Of a DNA stretch of 64,000 nt, positions 11,215 to 19,140 are shown piece by piece. Position numbers and translations under genes: made by a program. Origin of the DNA: Sphingopyxis sp. H115 (lineage in GTDB: Bacteria > Pseudomonadota > Alphaproteobacteria > Sphingomonadales > Sphingomonadaceae); the NCBI RefSeq assembly GCF_001468465.1, contig NZ_LNSA01000009.1, forward strand, positions 1 to 64,000. The letters run 5' to 3'. Position 1 is the stretch's first letter. Every line of letters starts with the position of its first letter. The notes beneath the pieces are model-generated. The model worked only from the letters and a program-made list of their open reading frames with translations. It ran no database searches and was not told the origin of the DNA.

Positions 11215-13284
11215 ATGCGCCTCCTGTTGATCGTCGCCCTGCTGGCGTCCGCCGCACCCGTCGCCGTCGAGGCGCACGAAGCACCCGCTCCCTCCACGGA
11301 ATCGAAGCCCGTTGCCAAGGAGGAGCTGTTGAAGCCGCCCGCCGACGCGGCGCATTATGTCGTCGTGTCCGAAGCCGGCAAACATGGCGACCAGTGGCGC
11401 TGGCGGCTTCCCGACGGCCGCACCGCCTATCGCTGGTCGCAGGAATTGCGCGGCTGGATCACCGAAATGGATCAGGTGACGACCTTTGCCCCCGACGGCA
11501 CGATCGCGGCGCTGACCGTCCGCGGCGTCACCATGTCGGGCGACGCCGCCGAGGATTATCGCGTCGCGAACGGCCGCGCGACATGGAAAACGGCAACCGA
11601 TGCGGGCGAAGCGCCCCGGGGCGGCTGGTATATCCCGGCGGGCGGGGTGAGCATCGCGAACGCCCCGCTGATCGACGCGCTCGCCGCTGCCGGCGAAGCC
11701 GGGCTCGATTTCCTGCCCAGCGGCAGGGGCCGCATGACCTTCGGCCCGACGCAGGTGATCCAGGGCCCCGGCGGCCCCAAGACGGTCCAGCTCGCCTTTA
11801 TCAGCGGAATCCTGCCCTCGCCGCTCCCGGTCTGGCTCGACGAGAACAAGCGCCATTTTGCCGATATCAGCTATATCTCGGTGATCCCCGCGGGTTATGA
11901 AGGCGCGCTCAAACAGCTGCGCGACGCGCAGGAAAAGGCAACGGCCGATGCCGTTGCGAACGTCGCCAAACGCTTCCTGACTCCAGCGGCAAAGGCGCCC
12001 GTGCTGTTCGACAATGTCCGGCTGTTCGACGCCGACAAGGGCGAATTCCTGCCCGCGCGCGCCGTGCTCGCACAGGATGGCAAGATCGCCGCCATCGGCG
12101 CCGCTGGCTCGCTCAAAGCGCCCGCAGGCGCGCGGCGGATCGACGGCAGCGGCAAGACGCTGGTTCCCGGCATCTGGGACAGCCACCTCCACATCGGCGA
12201 CGATTGGGACGTGCTCTCCAACATGGCGAACGGGATCACCAGCTTCCGCAGCCCCGGCACCACCTTCGACCGTGCGGTCGACGCGACGAAGCGCCGCGCC
12301 GACGGCAGTTTGCTGATGGGCGAACCCTTTATTTCGGTGATCATCGACAAGAAGGATCCGCTCGCGGCGCAGGGCGCCGAAGTCGTCAGCAGCGCCGACG
12401 AAGCCATCGCAGCGGTGCGCCGCGTCAAGGATGCGGGCCTGTGGGGCGTCAAATTCTATACCTCGATGAATCCGGCATGGATCGCCCCCGCCGCGGCCGA
12501 GGCGCATAAGCTTGGCCTCCACGTCCACGGCCATGTCCCTGCGGGCATGAAGCCGAGCGAAGCGGTCGCGGCGGGTTATGACGAACTCACCCACCTCAAT
12601 TTCGTCGTCATGGAATCGATGCCGCGCGAGGTGATCGACAAGGCGAACACGCGCCAGCGGATGGAAGGTCCGGCGCGCTTCTTCAAGGACGTCGATCTCG
12701 ACGCGCCGCTCATGAAGGGCTTCGTTGCCGACCTCGCGCAGAAACAGACCATCGTCGACCCGACCATCGTCATCTTCGAGGGTATGCTGACGCAGGACGG
12801 GGGCAAGCCGCATCCCGCCTATGCCCCCTATATGGGCATCATTTCCCCGGTCATCGAACGCTCGGCCTTCACCGCGGGCGGCTATCCGCTCGTCGAGGGT
12901 TATACGCGCGACGATTACCGCAAAAGCTATGCAAAGATGGTCGAACTGGTCGGCCGGCTGCACAAGGCGGGCGTGCCGATCGTCGCGGGCACCGACGGTT
13001 GGGGGATCGAACTGGTCCGCGAGCTCGAAATCTACCGCCAGGCCGGCTTCACACCCGCCGAGGCGATCCAGAGCGCGACCATCCTTCCCGCGCGCATCGT
13101 CGGCGCCGACAAGCGCACCGGCTCGATCGTGGTCGGCAAGGAAGCCGACATGGTCCTCGTCGACGGCGACCCCGCAACCGACCTTGGCGCGCTCCGCCGC
13201 GTCGTGATCGTGGTCAGCGACGGCTATGTCATGGACGCCGACGAGTTGCGCAAGGCGGCGGGATATGGCGGCCGGCCGAAGTAA
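11215..13284 (+). CDS. Exported metal-dependent amidohydrolase
   Basis: 689-aa protein with a Sec-type leader (MRLLLIVALLASAAPVAVEA) and therefore probably periplasmic. Residues ~25-250 form an extra N-terminal region not found in short amidohydrolases. From ~260 on it is a typical amidohydrolase: FDNVRLFDADKGEFL, then the metal-binding pair His324/His326 in WDSHLHIGD, a possible bridging lysine in WGVKFYTS (Lys413), HVHGHVPAG near 436, and Asp594 in GTDGWG. The pattern is that of imidazolonepropionase/prolidase-like dipeptidases, and many sphingomonads carry such paralogues. The substrate cannot be read from the sequence. GGGGAAGAGAGAAG before the ATG is a good ribosome site. It stands alone between the gyrA pair and the DUF1963 gene. 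Confidence 0.88.
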   Translation: MRLLLIVALLASAAPVAVEAHEAPAPSTESKPVAKEELLKPPADAAHYVVVSEAGKHGDQWRWRLPDGRTAYRWSQELRGWITEMDQVTTFAPDGTIAALTVRGVTMSGDAAEDYRVANGRATWKTATDAGEAPRGGWYIPAGGVSIANAPLIDALAAAGEAGLDFLPSGRGRMTFGPTQVIQGPGGPKTVQLAFISGILPSPLPVWLDENKRHFADISYISVIPAGYEGALKQLRDAQEKATADAVANVAKRFLTPAAKAPVLFDNVRLFDADKGEFLPARAVLAQDGKIAAIGAAGSLKAPAGARRIDGSGKTLVPGIWDSHLHIGDDWDVLSNMANGITSFRSPGTTFDRAVDATKRRADGSLLMGEPFISVIIDKKDPLAAQGAEVVSSADEAIAAVRRVKDAGLWGVKFYTSMNPAWIAPAAAEAHKLGLHVHGHVPAGMKPSEAVAAGYDELTHLNFVVMESMPREVIDKANTRQRMEGPARFFKDVDLDAPLMKGFVADLAQKQTIVDPTIVIFEGMLTQDGGKPHPAYAPYMGIISPVIERSAFTAGGYPLVEGYTRDDYRKSYAKMVELVGRLHKAGVPIVAGTDGWGIELVRELEIYRQAGFTPAEAIQSATILPARIVGADKRTGSIVVGKEADMVLVDGDPATDLGALRRVVIVVSDGYVMDADELRKAAGYGGRPK

Positions 13285-13469
13285 AGCGCACCGCGCCTGC
13301 CGCGCGATTACCGCTAGGGGTGGGAAGCTGTCCGGAGGCTATCGGGAGGGATGTTTAGCAAAAGGCCGTTTCCCGACAATTTCCGTTTGCGCGCAGCATT
13401 TTTTGTTCGAAGCAGAGTTCATTAATTCGTTGATGGTAAGGCAATTCTTCTTCTGATGGAGAGAATGCT
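13285..13469. other. AT-rich upstream region of the DUF1963 gene
   Basis: 185 bases whose second half (about 13360-13460) is clearly richer in A/T than the genome average here, with a T6 run and ATTAATTCG. It is probably the promoter region of the following gene and marks the left edge of a lower-GC block. No further gene is seen. Confidence 0.5.
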
Positions 13470-15164
13470 GTGATCTGGTATGGCCTGTTGTTTGCATCAG
13501 TGGCCTTTTTGTTGATGCGCTATCACCAGCGCCGTTCGAAAGGCACGATGTCGATCGACACGGACGCTGCTTCTCCATCCCCCGTTCGCAAACGCGATTT
13601 TCGTGAACTGGCGCGCGCCGAAGAGGTAAAATCGACCTCGCCGCAACCCGAATCGGCCAGTGTGGCGAAGGCGCGCACGTCGCGGCCGAGCGGCATATCA
13701 GAGAGCGTTTCTGCGGTATTACGCCGACAGGTGCCGCCGCGCGACGAACGGCCACGTTCGTGGTTGGGCGGCCTACCAATGCTTCCGGAAGGGGTGGAAT
13801 GGCCCCTTGGCGTGAATCCGGAAAATCGCGGCGCCGGCGAAGTGCCGCTGCACTTCATCGCTCAAGTCTGTTGCGCTGATCTTCCCGCGGAGCTGTGGGG
13901 AGGTTTGGGGCCACGTGAAGGTTGGTTGCTTCTTTTCGTCAACGGAAACTCCAGCGACCATGACGACATGGGCGCGTGGCGAGTTTTACACGTTCCCGAG
14001 CTGGGCGAGGAACGTCAGCCGCCAGTGGGAATTGGTCCCATCCACGATGGAACCTACACCGGCAGCACGGAATGGACGCTACGTGAATCGGTTTATCCAC
14101 GCTGGCCGGTCGATGTGGTGTGCGTGCCGAACGAACTGAGGATCGAGGAAGGGCGGTCGCTTGCCGCGCCTAAGGATTTCGCATCGATCCTCTACGAGGG
14201 GCAGCCCGTTGCGTCGGAAAGTCGCACCCACCTGAAGGTCGAACCTTTCACATGGCGATGCTTGGTCGAGGCTCTCGACAAAACGCTCGCTGACCTCCGG
14301 AAACCGCTGCCACCACAGTCCGAACGCTACGGGCAGCAAATGCGCCAGAAGCTTAACGAACCGGGCGCGTTCGAGGACATTGTTCCAGCACTCGAACGGC
14401 ACGAAGCAGAATTCTGGGAAAAATATGGAGCGATGCTCAACGAACCTGAGCCGTTCGATCTCGATCCCAAGGAACGGGAACGGCGAGCCAACATGCGTGC
14501 AAATGCCGACAGACGAGCCGCCAGAATCCGAGAGGTCGAAGCTCTCCTAGCCGCCAACCCGACGCCCGCTGCCCTGATAGAACGACTTGAACACGAGCAA
14601 AGTGAGGGCTGGCGCGCGCAGGCCGCTGACCACCTCGAAAGCTATCGCTCCACTATCGCGCACGACGCTCTCGACGATCCGATAACGACCGATGACATGG
14701 AAAAGACCAAGCAGGTGCTGGGCGATCCCGATCGGGAAATCTGGGCGCTTGGCTGGGGGTACACCGAAGGTAAAGGACTTCCGGTGACGGTAGAGCGGCG
14801 TAAGCTGTCCGTTGTAGAGCAGCTGAATCGTAATATTCCGACTGCCTCTATAGCCGTCGCCACCCGCTATTATTTTGACCCAATCAAACGCAATCTGATT
14901 CCTGCCCCAGTGGTCGCGGCGCTCGAGGCTGGCTGGCGACAACTATCCGAAAATCGTCCGCATCGGATGGGCGGTTATCACGATGGCCTGCAATCCGATG
15001 CCCAACCCGGCCCGGCAGACAAATTGTTGCTGATGCAGTTCGCCACCGACTATCCTATGCACTGGCTGTGGGGCGATTGCGGGGCAGTCTATTGCTTCAT
15101 TCGCCCCGGCGATCTGGAAGCGCGTGCCTGGGACCGCGCAGAGTTTCACCTCGAATGTCACTAG
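13470..15164 (+). CDS. DUF1963 (YwqG-like) protein with N-terminal membrane anchor
   Basis: 564 aa starting at GTG 13470 behind GATGGAGAGA. The first ~18 residues (WYGLLFASVAFLLMRY) form a membrane anchor, followed by a charged linker to ~75. Residues ~88-260 (WLGGLPMLPEGVEWPL, HFIAQVCCADLP, GWLLLFV) and the C-terminus (HRMGGYHDGLQSD, WGDCGAVYCFI) match the two halves of a DUF1963 domain. Between them (~265-420) lies a charged, coiled-coil-like insert rich in Glu/Arg (KERERRANMRANADRR). DUF1963 proteins have no established activity; some occur near toxin-immunity or conflict genes. The gene is lower in GC than its neighbours and uses codons such as ATA, TTA/TTG and AGA more freely, suggesting recent acquisition. 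Confidence 0.82.
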   Translation: MIWYGLLFASVAFLLMRYHQRRSKGTMSIDTDAASPSPVRKRDFRELARAEEVKSTSPQPESASVAKARTSRPSGISESVSAVLRRQVPPRDERPRSWLGGLPMLPEGVEWPLGVNPENRGAGEVPLHFIAQVCCADLPAELWGGLGPREGWLLLFVNGNSSDHDDMGAWRVLHVPELGEERQPPVGIGPIHDGTYTGSTEWTLRESVYPRWPVDVVCVPNELRIEEGRSLAAPKDFASILYEGQPVASESRTHLKVEPFTWRCLVEALDKTLADLRKPLPPQSERYGQQMRQKLNEPGAFEDIVPALERHEAEFWEKYGAMLNEPEPFDLDPKERERRANMRANADRRAARIREVEALLAANPTPAALIERLEHEQSEGWRAQAADHLESYRSTIAHDALDDPITTDDMEKTKQVLGDPDREIWALGWGYTEGKGLPVTVERRKLSVVEQLNRNIPTASIAVATRYYFDPIKRNLIPAPVVAALEAGWRQLSENRPHRMGGYHDGLQSDAQPGPADKLLLMQFATDYPMHWLWGDCGAVYCFIRPGDLEARAWDRAEFHLECH

Positions 15165-15268
15165 GCCGCATGAGGAGCGTGTGCGAAACGCTGGTTTCTT
15201 CGACATATTCCCCGAACAGGCCTTAGGAACAGGCGCCGCCGGTCGCTAGCCGACGAACCTCTTGTCGC

Positions 15269-15363
15269 GTTCGTGTCGAGCGAAGCCGCGACACCCATCG
15301 ACGTCAAGCCTAGCCCGAGAGGCATCTCGGCTTCGGCCGAAGTTCATCCTGAGCGGCCGCCTT
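15269..15363. repeat. Sphingomonad-type palindromic repeat segment
   Basis: Contains the partly palindromic unit GTGTCGAGCGAAGCCGCGACAC (15273-15294) followed by a CTTCGGCCGAAG palindrome (15330-15341) and AGTTCATCCTGAGC. The first unit is of the same family as the GCGTCGAGCGAAGTCAAGACGC element at 45345-45366. It looks like a dispersed intergenic repeat rather than part of a gene, and it lies downstream of the DUF1963 gene. Confidence 0.6.
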
Positions 15364-15381
15364 CGGTCGAAACTTGCCGCT

Positions 15382-15606
15382 TCAGATCAAGAACATCATC
15401 GTCGCGGTAAAGAAGATCGCGAAACTCTGGAGGAACAGCCGGAAATCATTGTTCGAAAAAATGGTCGCCGGTTCGCGGTGCGCCGCCAGCGCCGTGCGCA
15501 ACTCGCCCTGCCAATTTTCGGGCGCGTTCAGCCGCGCGATCGTCAACTGCCGGGCGCCATGCTCACGGATAAGACGGCGAATATCGATATGATCGTCCGA
15601 GTCCAT
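15382..15606 (-). CDS. Small tail-anchored membrane protein
   Basis: A 74-aa protein from ATG 15606 (TTG at 15615 would add three residues). The first ~55 residues are charged (MDSDDHIDIRRLIREHG...), and the last ~17 (FLQSFAIFFTATMMFLI) form one hydrophobic helix ending exactly at the C-terminus, as in tail-anchored proteins. I do not recognise a family. A perfect CtrA-type box lies about 40 bases upstream, which makes a cell-cycle or motility-linked role possible. Codon use is normal for the genome, and the amino acid composition looks like a real protein. Confidence 0.6.
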   Translation of the reverse strand: MDSDDHIDIRRLIREHGARQLTIARLNAPENWQGELRTALAAHREPATIFSNNDFRLFLQSFAIFFTATMMFLI

Positions 15607-15644
15607 GCCCGGCAAGCTAGGAACTTCTTAACGGCGCGGTAAGG

Positions 15645-15660
15645 TTAAAAGATCGTTAAC
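15645..15660 (-). promoter_or_regulatory. Putative CtrA binding site
   Basis: TTAA-N7-TTAAC: TTAA at 15645-15648, seven bases, then TTAAC at 15656-15660. This equals the full consensus for the alphaproteobacterial response regulator CtrA. It is centred about 46 bases upstream of the ATG of the small tail-anchored protein (minus strand). A further TTAAC half-site lies at 15628-15632. The other flanking gene, RNase T2, ends here and cannot be its target. Confidence 0.55.
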
Positions 15661-15702
15661 ATTTGTCCCGTGCCAAAGCGGGACGTTGGCGGGCCCCCAA
15701 TG

Positions 15703-16425
15703 TCAGCCGCCCGCCATCGGTCGCACGCGCACCGCCATTCGGTCGGCCGCCCCCGCTTGGAACGGCTTGCACCGCTGCGGCCGCATCCGGGGACCAAGGC
15801 ACAGCCGCACTTCCTTCAGCCACCCCTGCCGGTCGGTCGACACCGCGATCATCGGTTCCGAAATTCCGCGATTGGCGGCGGCGAAGGCACGGCGGATGCC
15901 ACCTGCGGTCTGCGGCCTCGCCGCCAGCGCCTTCATATCGGGAAAGCGCACCGCGCCGAACAATATCGCCGCCGAACGGAAATAGGCGGCCGGGTTCGGG
16001 CTCATGCACGTCCCATGTTTCGCCCATTCATGCTGCAACAGCTGCGCCGAGGGGGTCATGCACATATGTTTGCGCAGCACCGGCTGCGGGACGATCCTGG
16101 CCGGACGGCACCATTGCGGATAGCCGGGATTGTCGGTTTCGGGCCACAGCCCGTGCAACACCCAGCCGAACCGTCCGCTCTCGCCCGAACATTGGAAGCG
16201 GTCGCGCGCGCCCTTCGGATCGCGCACCCCGGCGCAATGCTGCGGCGACCAGCTCATCGCCAGCAGATAGCCCGTCGTCTTCGGATTGCGCACCGGTTCG
16301 CCGCGCTTCGGCTGTTCGATCCGCGGCACCGATATGCGGTCAGGGACCGAACAGGCCAGCGCCTGCGCCCCGGCCGCGACCGGCATCAGCGCCAGCGGCA
16401 GCGCCGCTACGCTAAGCCAGCGCAA
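15703..16425 (-). CDS. Ribonuclease T2 family protein, exported
   Basis: 240 aa with a Sec leader (MRWLSVAALPLALMPVAAGA). Both catalytic segments of RNase T2 are present: CAS I HGLWPE with His91, and CAS II HEWAKHGTC with His132, Glu133 and His137. Several cysteines fit the disulfides of secreted T2 enzymes. It should cleave single-stranded RNA in the periplasm through a 2',3'-cyclic phosphate. The start codon overlaps the 3' end of nadC by 14 bases on the same strand, so the two are probably co-transcribed. Confidence 0.93.
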   Translation of the reverse strand: MRWLSVAALPLALMPVAAGAQALACSVPDRISVPRIEQPKRGEPVRNPKTTGYLLAMSWSPQHCAGVRDPKGARDRFQCSGESGRFGWVLHGLWPETDNPGYPQWCRPARIVPQPVLRKHMCMTPSAQLLQHEWAKHGTCMSPNPAAYFRSAAILFGAVRFPDMKALAARPQTAGGIRRAFAAANRGISEPMIAVSTDRQGWLKEVRLCLGPRMRPQRCKPFQAGAADRMAVRVRPMAGG

Positions 16426-17260
16426 AGTCGAGCCCGATGTCCGCCGCCGGCGCCGACTGGGTCAGCCGCCCGACCGACACATAGGTGACGCCGGTCGCGC
16501 CGATCTCGCGGATCGTGTCGAGCCGGACCCCGCCCGACGCCTCGGTCGGCACCTTGCCGTCCACCAGCGCGACGCACTGGCGCAGCTCGCCCAGGTCCAT
16601 ATTGTCGAGCAGCAGGTGCGTCGCGCCCGCGGCGAGTGCGGGTTCGACCTGCGCCACGCTGTCGACTTCGACGATGATGTCGGCGATTCCCGCCGCAACC
16701 GCCCGCCGCACCGCTTCCTCGACCGATCCGGCGACCGCGGCATGATTGTCCTTAATCATCGCCGCGTCCCACAGGCCCATGCGGTGATTCTTCGCGCCGC
16801 CCATGCGCGTCGCATATTTTTCCAACACGCGCAGGCCCGGGATCGTCTTGCGCGTGTCGAGCAGCGTCGCGCCGGTTCCCGCGAGCGCATCGACATATTG
16901 GCGCGTCATCGTCGCGATGCCCGACAAATGCTGCACCGTGTTGAGCGCCGACCGCTCGGCGGTCAGCATCGCGCGCGCGTTGCCCGACAGGCGCATCAGG
17001 TCGCTGCCCGCGGCAACTTCGGCGCCTTCCTCGACCAATATCTCGATCGCCATGGCAGGATCGAGCGCGCGAAAGAAACGTTCCGCGATCGGCAGACCGG
17101 CAACGATGATCGCATCGCGGCTGTCCATCACCCCGCCAAAGCGCGCATCGGCGGGGATAGTCGCCATCGACGTGATGTCGCCCCCCGCTCCCAGATCCTC
17201 CGCCAAAGTGGCGCGGACAAAGGCATCGAGATCGAAATCGGGCAGGGAAAACTGGGTCAT
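16412..17260 (-). CDS. nadC: Nicotinate-nucleotide pyrophosphorylase (quinolinate phosphoribosyltransferase)
   Basis: 282-aa NadC, converting quinolinate and PRPP to nicotinate mononucleotide in de novo NAD synthesis. Family motifs are LAEDLGAGGDIT near the N-terminus, AERSALNTVQHLSGIATMTR, LLDTRKTIPGLRVLEKYA, and KNHRMGLWDAAMIKDNH, carrying the arginines, lysines and histidine that bind quinolinate and PRPP. I start at ATG 17260, preceded by CAGGG; the frame is open further upstream only antisense to the next gene. No nadA or nadB is nearby. Confidence 0.96.
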   Translation of the reverse strand: MTQFSLPDFDLDAFVRATLAEDLGAGGDITSMATIPADARFGGVMDSRDAIIVAGLPIAERFFRALDPAMAIEILVEEGAEVAAGSDLMRLSGNARAMLTAERSALNTVQHLSGIATMTRQYVDALAGTGATLLDTRKTIPGLRVLEKYATRMGGAKNHRMGLWDAAMIKDNHAAVAGSVEEAVRRAVAAGIADIIVEVDSVAQVEPALAAGATHLLLDNMDLGELRQCVALVDGKVPTEASGGVRLDTIREIGATGVTYVSVGRLTQSAPAADIGLDFALA

Positions 17261-17296
17261 GCACCCTGCGATAATCGGCTGGCCCGGCAAATCAAC

Positions 17297-17313
17297 TTGA
17301 CGTTTACGTAAAC
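17297..17313 (+). promoter_or_regulatory. Dyad TTGACGTTTACGTAAAC, possible MerR-type (LiuR-like) operator
   Basis: Interrupted palindrome built from ACGT half-sites, TTGACGT-TT-ACGTAAA, 53 bases before the ATG of the nitronate monooxygenase gene. Sites of this form are known for MerR-family regulators of branched-chain amino acid and fatty acid catabolism such as LiuR. The match is by eye, and the regulator is not in this window. Confidence 0.45.
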
Positions 17314-17365
17314 TAGCGCTGACATGCACGCCACACGGCAACTTAGCCAACATCGGAGAGGCCCT

Positions 17366-18502
17366 ATGCAATCCCCTATCTGCGCGATGCTCGGCATCGA
17401 ATTCCCCCTTCTCGCCTTCTCGCACTGCCGCGACGTCGTCGTCGCCGTGTCGAAGGCGGGCGGCATGGGCGTCTTCGGCGCCGCCGCGCTGCCGCCCGAA
17501 CGGCTCGAAGAGGAACTGGCGTGGATCGACGAACATATCGGCGGTCGCCCCTATGGCGTCGACCTGATCGTCCCCAACAGTTTCGCCGGCAAGGGCGACG
17601 CGCCCTCGCCCGGCGCGGCGAAAGTGCCGGACACCCACCTGCAATTCGCCGCGGACCTGCTCGGGAAATTCGACGTCGATGCCGCCGGGCTCGAAGCCGC
17701 GATGGAGACACGCCAGAGCTTTGGCGATAATATGCACGCGGATGGCGCGGCAAGGCTGCTCGAAGTCGCCTTCCGCCATCCGATCAAGCTGATCGCCAAC
17801 GCACTCGGCGTCCCGCCGCCGCTGATGCTCGAACTCGGCAAGCGCCACAATGTCCCCGTGGCGGCGCTCGTCGGCACGCGCGACCATGCGCTGGCGCAGG
17901 TTCGCGCGGGCGTCGACATCCTCGTCGTCGCGGGCGGCGAAGCGGGCGGCCACTGCGGCGAAGTCGCGACAATGGTGCTCGTTCCCGAAGTCGCCGCGGC
18001 GGTCGAAGCCGTCGGCGCGAACACCCCGATCCTCGCCGCGGGGGGGATCGTCACCGGGCGCCAGATGGCGGCGGCGATGGCGATGGGCGCACATGGCGCC
18101 TGGTGCGGATCGGTGTGGCTCACCACTGCCGAGGCCGAGACCAACCCGGTCGTGAAGGAAAAGATGCTCGCCGCATCGGCGCGCGACACGGTACGATCGA
18201 AAAGCCGCACCGGCAAACCGTCGCGCCAGCTCCGTTCGCCCTGGACCGATGCGTGGGAGGCCGAAGGCGCGCCCAAACCGTTACCGATGCCGCTCCAATC
18301 GCTGGTCAGCGAACCCGCGCTGCGCAAGGTCGATAAACTGTCCGAAGGCGGCCACGAAGGCGCCAAGGCGCTCGCAACCTATTGGGTCGGCCAGGGCGTC
18401 GGCCTGATGAACGAGACGATGGGGGCCGGTCAGGTCGTGCAAGCGTTCAAGGAGGACTGGGTCGCCGCTTGCGAGCGACTCAATGGCTTCATCGGCGACT
18501 AG
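17366..18502 (+). CDS. Nitronate monooxygenase (2-nitropropane dioxygenase family)
   Basis: 378-aa FMN-dependent TIM-barrel enzyme. Typical segments are the N-terminal PICAMLGIEFPLLAFSHC, AGVDILVVAGGEAGGHCGE (substrate and flavin pocket), and phosphate-binding AAGGIVTGRQMAAAMAMGA. The family oxidises propionate-3-nitronate or alkyl nitronates, and some members act on acyl-CoA-like substrates. I start at ATG 17366 because GGAGAGG ends 5 bases before it; an in-frame ATG at 17324 lies upstream of this ribosome site. A MerR-type dyad lies upstream, and a bidirectional terminator follows the stop. Confidence 0.88.
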   Translation: MQSPICAMLGIEFPLLAFSHCRDVVVAVSKAGGMGVFGAAALPPERLEEELAWIDEHIGGRPYGVDLIVPNSFAGKGDAPSPGAAKVPDTHLQFAADLLGKFDVDAAGLEAAMETRQSFGDNMHADGAARLLEVAFRHPIKLIANALGVPPPLMLELGKRHNVPVAALVGTRDHALAQVRAGVDILVVAGGEAGGHCGEVATMVLVPEVAAAVEAVGANTPILAAGGIVTGRQMAAAMAMGAHGAWCGSVWLTTAEAETNPVVKEKMLAASARDTVRSKSRTGKPSRQLRSPWTDAWEAEGAPKPLPMPLQSLVSEPALRKVDKLSEGGHEGAKALATYWVGQGVGLMNETMGAGQVVQAFKEDWVAACERLNGFIGD

Positions 18503-18505
18503 AAA

Positions 18506-18531
18506 AAAATCCCCGCCGAAGCGGGGATTTT
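18506..18531. terminator. Bidirectional terminator
   Basis: Perfect 11-bp stem AAAATCCCCGC / GCGGGGATTTT (18506-18516 and 18521-18531) with loop CGAA, in the 36-base gap between the convergent nitronate monooxygenase and cyclophilin genes. A-tract on one side and T-tract on the other let it serve both. Confidence 0.92.
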
Positions 18532-18538
18532 CATAAAA

Positions 18539-18985
18539 TCAGCTGACGGTCGCCTTGACGATCTTGCCGGGTTCGCGGGGGGGCTCGCCCTTGGGCAGCG
18601 CGTCGACATTTTCCATGCCTTCGGTCACTTCGCCCCAAACCGTATACTGGTTGTCGAGGAAACGTGCGTCTTCGAAGCAGATGAAGAACTGGCTGTTCGC
18701 GCTGTTCGGATTCTGCGCCCGCGCCATCGAACAAACGCCACGGACATGCGGCTCGCTGCTGAATTCCTGCGGCAGGTCGGGAAGCTGGCTACCGCCCATG
18801 CCGGTGCCCGTCGGATCGCCGCCCTGCGCCATGAAGCCGGGAATCACGCGGTGGAAAACGACGCCGTCGTAGAAACCTTCTTTCGCCAGCGACGTGATGC
18901 GCTCGACATGCTGCGGCGCAAGGTCGGGACGAAGGCGGATGACGACATCGCCGGTCGACAGCGAAAGCGTAAGGGTTTCGGACAT
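18539..18985 (-). CDS. Peptidyl-prolyl cis-trans isomerase, cyclophilin type
   Basis: 148-aa single-domain cyclophilin, cytosolic (no leader). The conserved core is VVFHRVIPGFMAQGGDPTGTGMGG, followed by NSANSQFFICFED and LDNQYTVWGEVTEGM. It catalyses cis-trans isomerisation of X-Pro bonds in folding proteins. The ATG at 18985 is chosen because AGGAG lies at the right distance; in-frame codons further upstream lack a ribosome site and family resemblance. It is convergent with the nitronate monooxygenase gene. Confidence 0.96.
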   Translation of the reverse strand: MSETLTLSLSTGDVVIRLRPDLAPQHVERITSLAKEGFYDGVVFHRVIPGFMAQGGDPTGTGMGGSQLPDLPQEFSSEPHVRGVCSMARAQNPNSANSQFFICFEDARFLDNQYTVWGEVTEGMENVDALPKGEPPREPGKIVKATVS

Positions 18986-19140
18986 GATGAACTCCTGTGG
19001 TCTGTGTTGGCGGTCCCATAGCGGGGGTCGCCGCCAATGCCACGCATTAAATCGCAAAACGCCGTTCGCGGCGTTGCCTTCGGCGGGCCGCAGCACTAGG
19101 GGAAAGCTCGGACGCCGCAAAAGCCAGGGAGGACCGCGCG

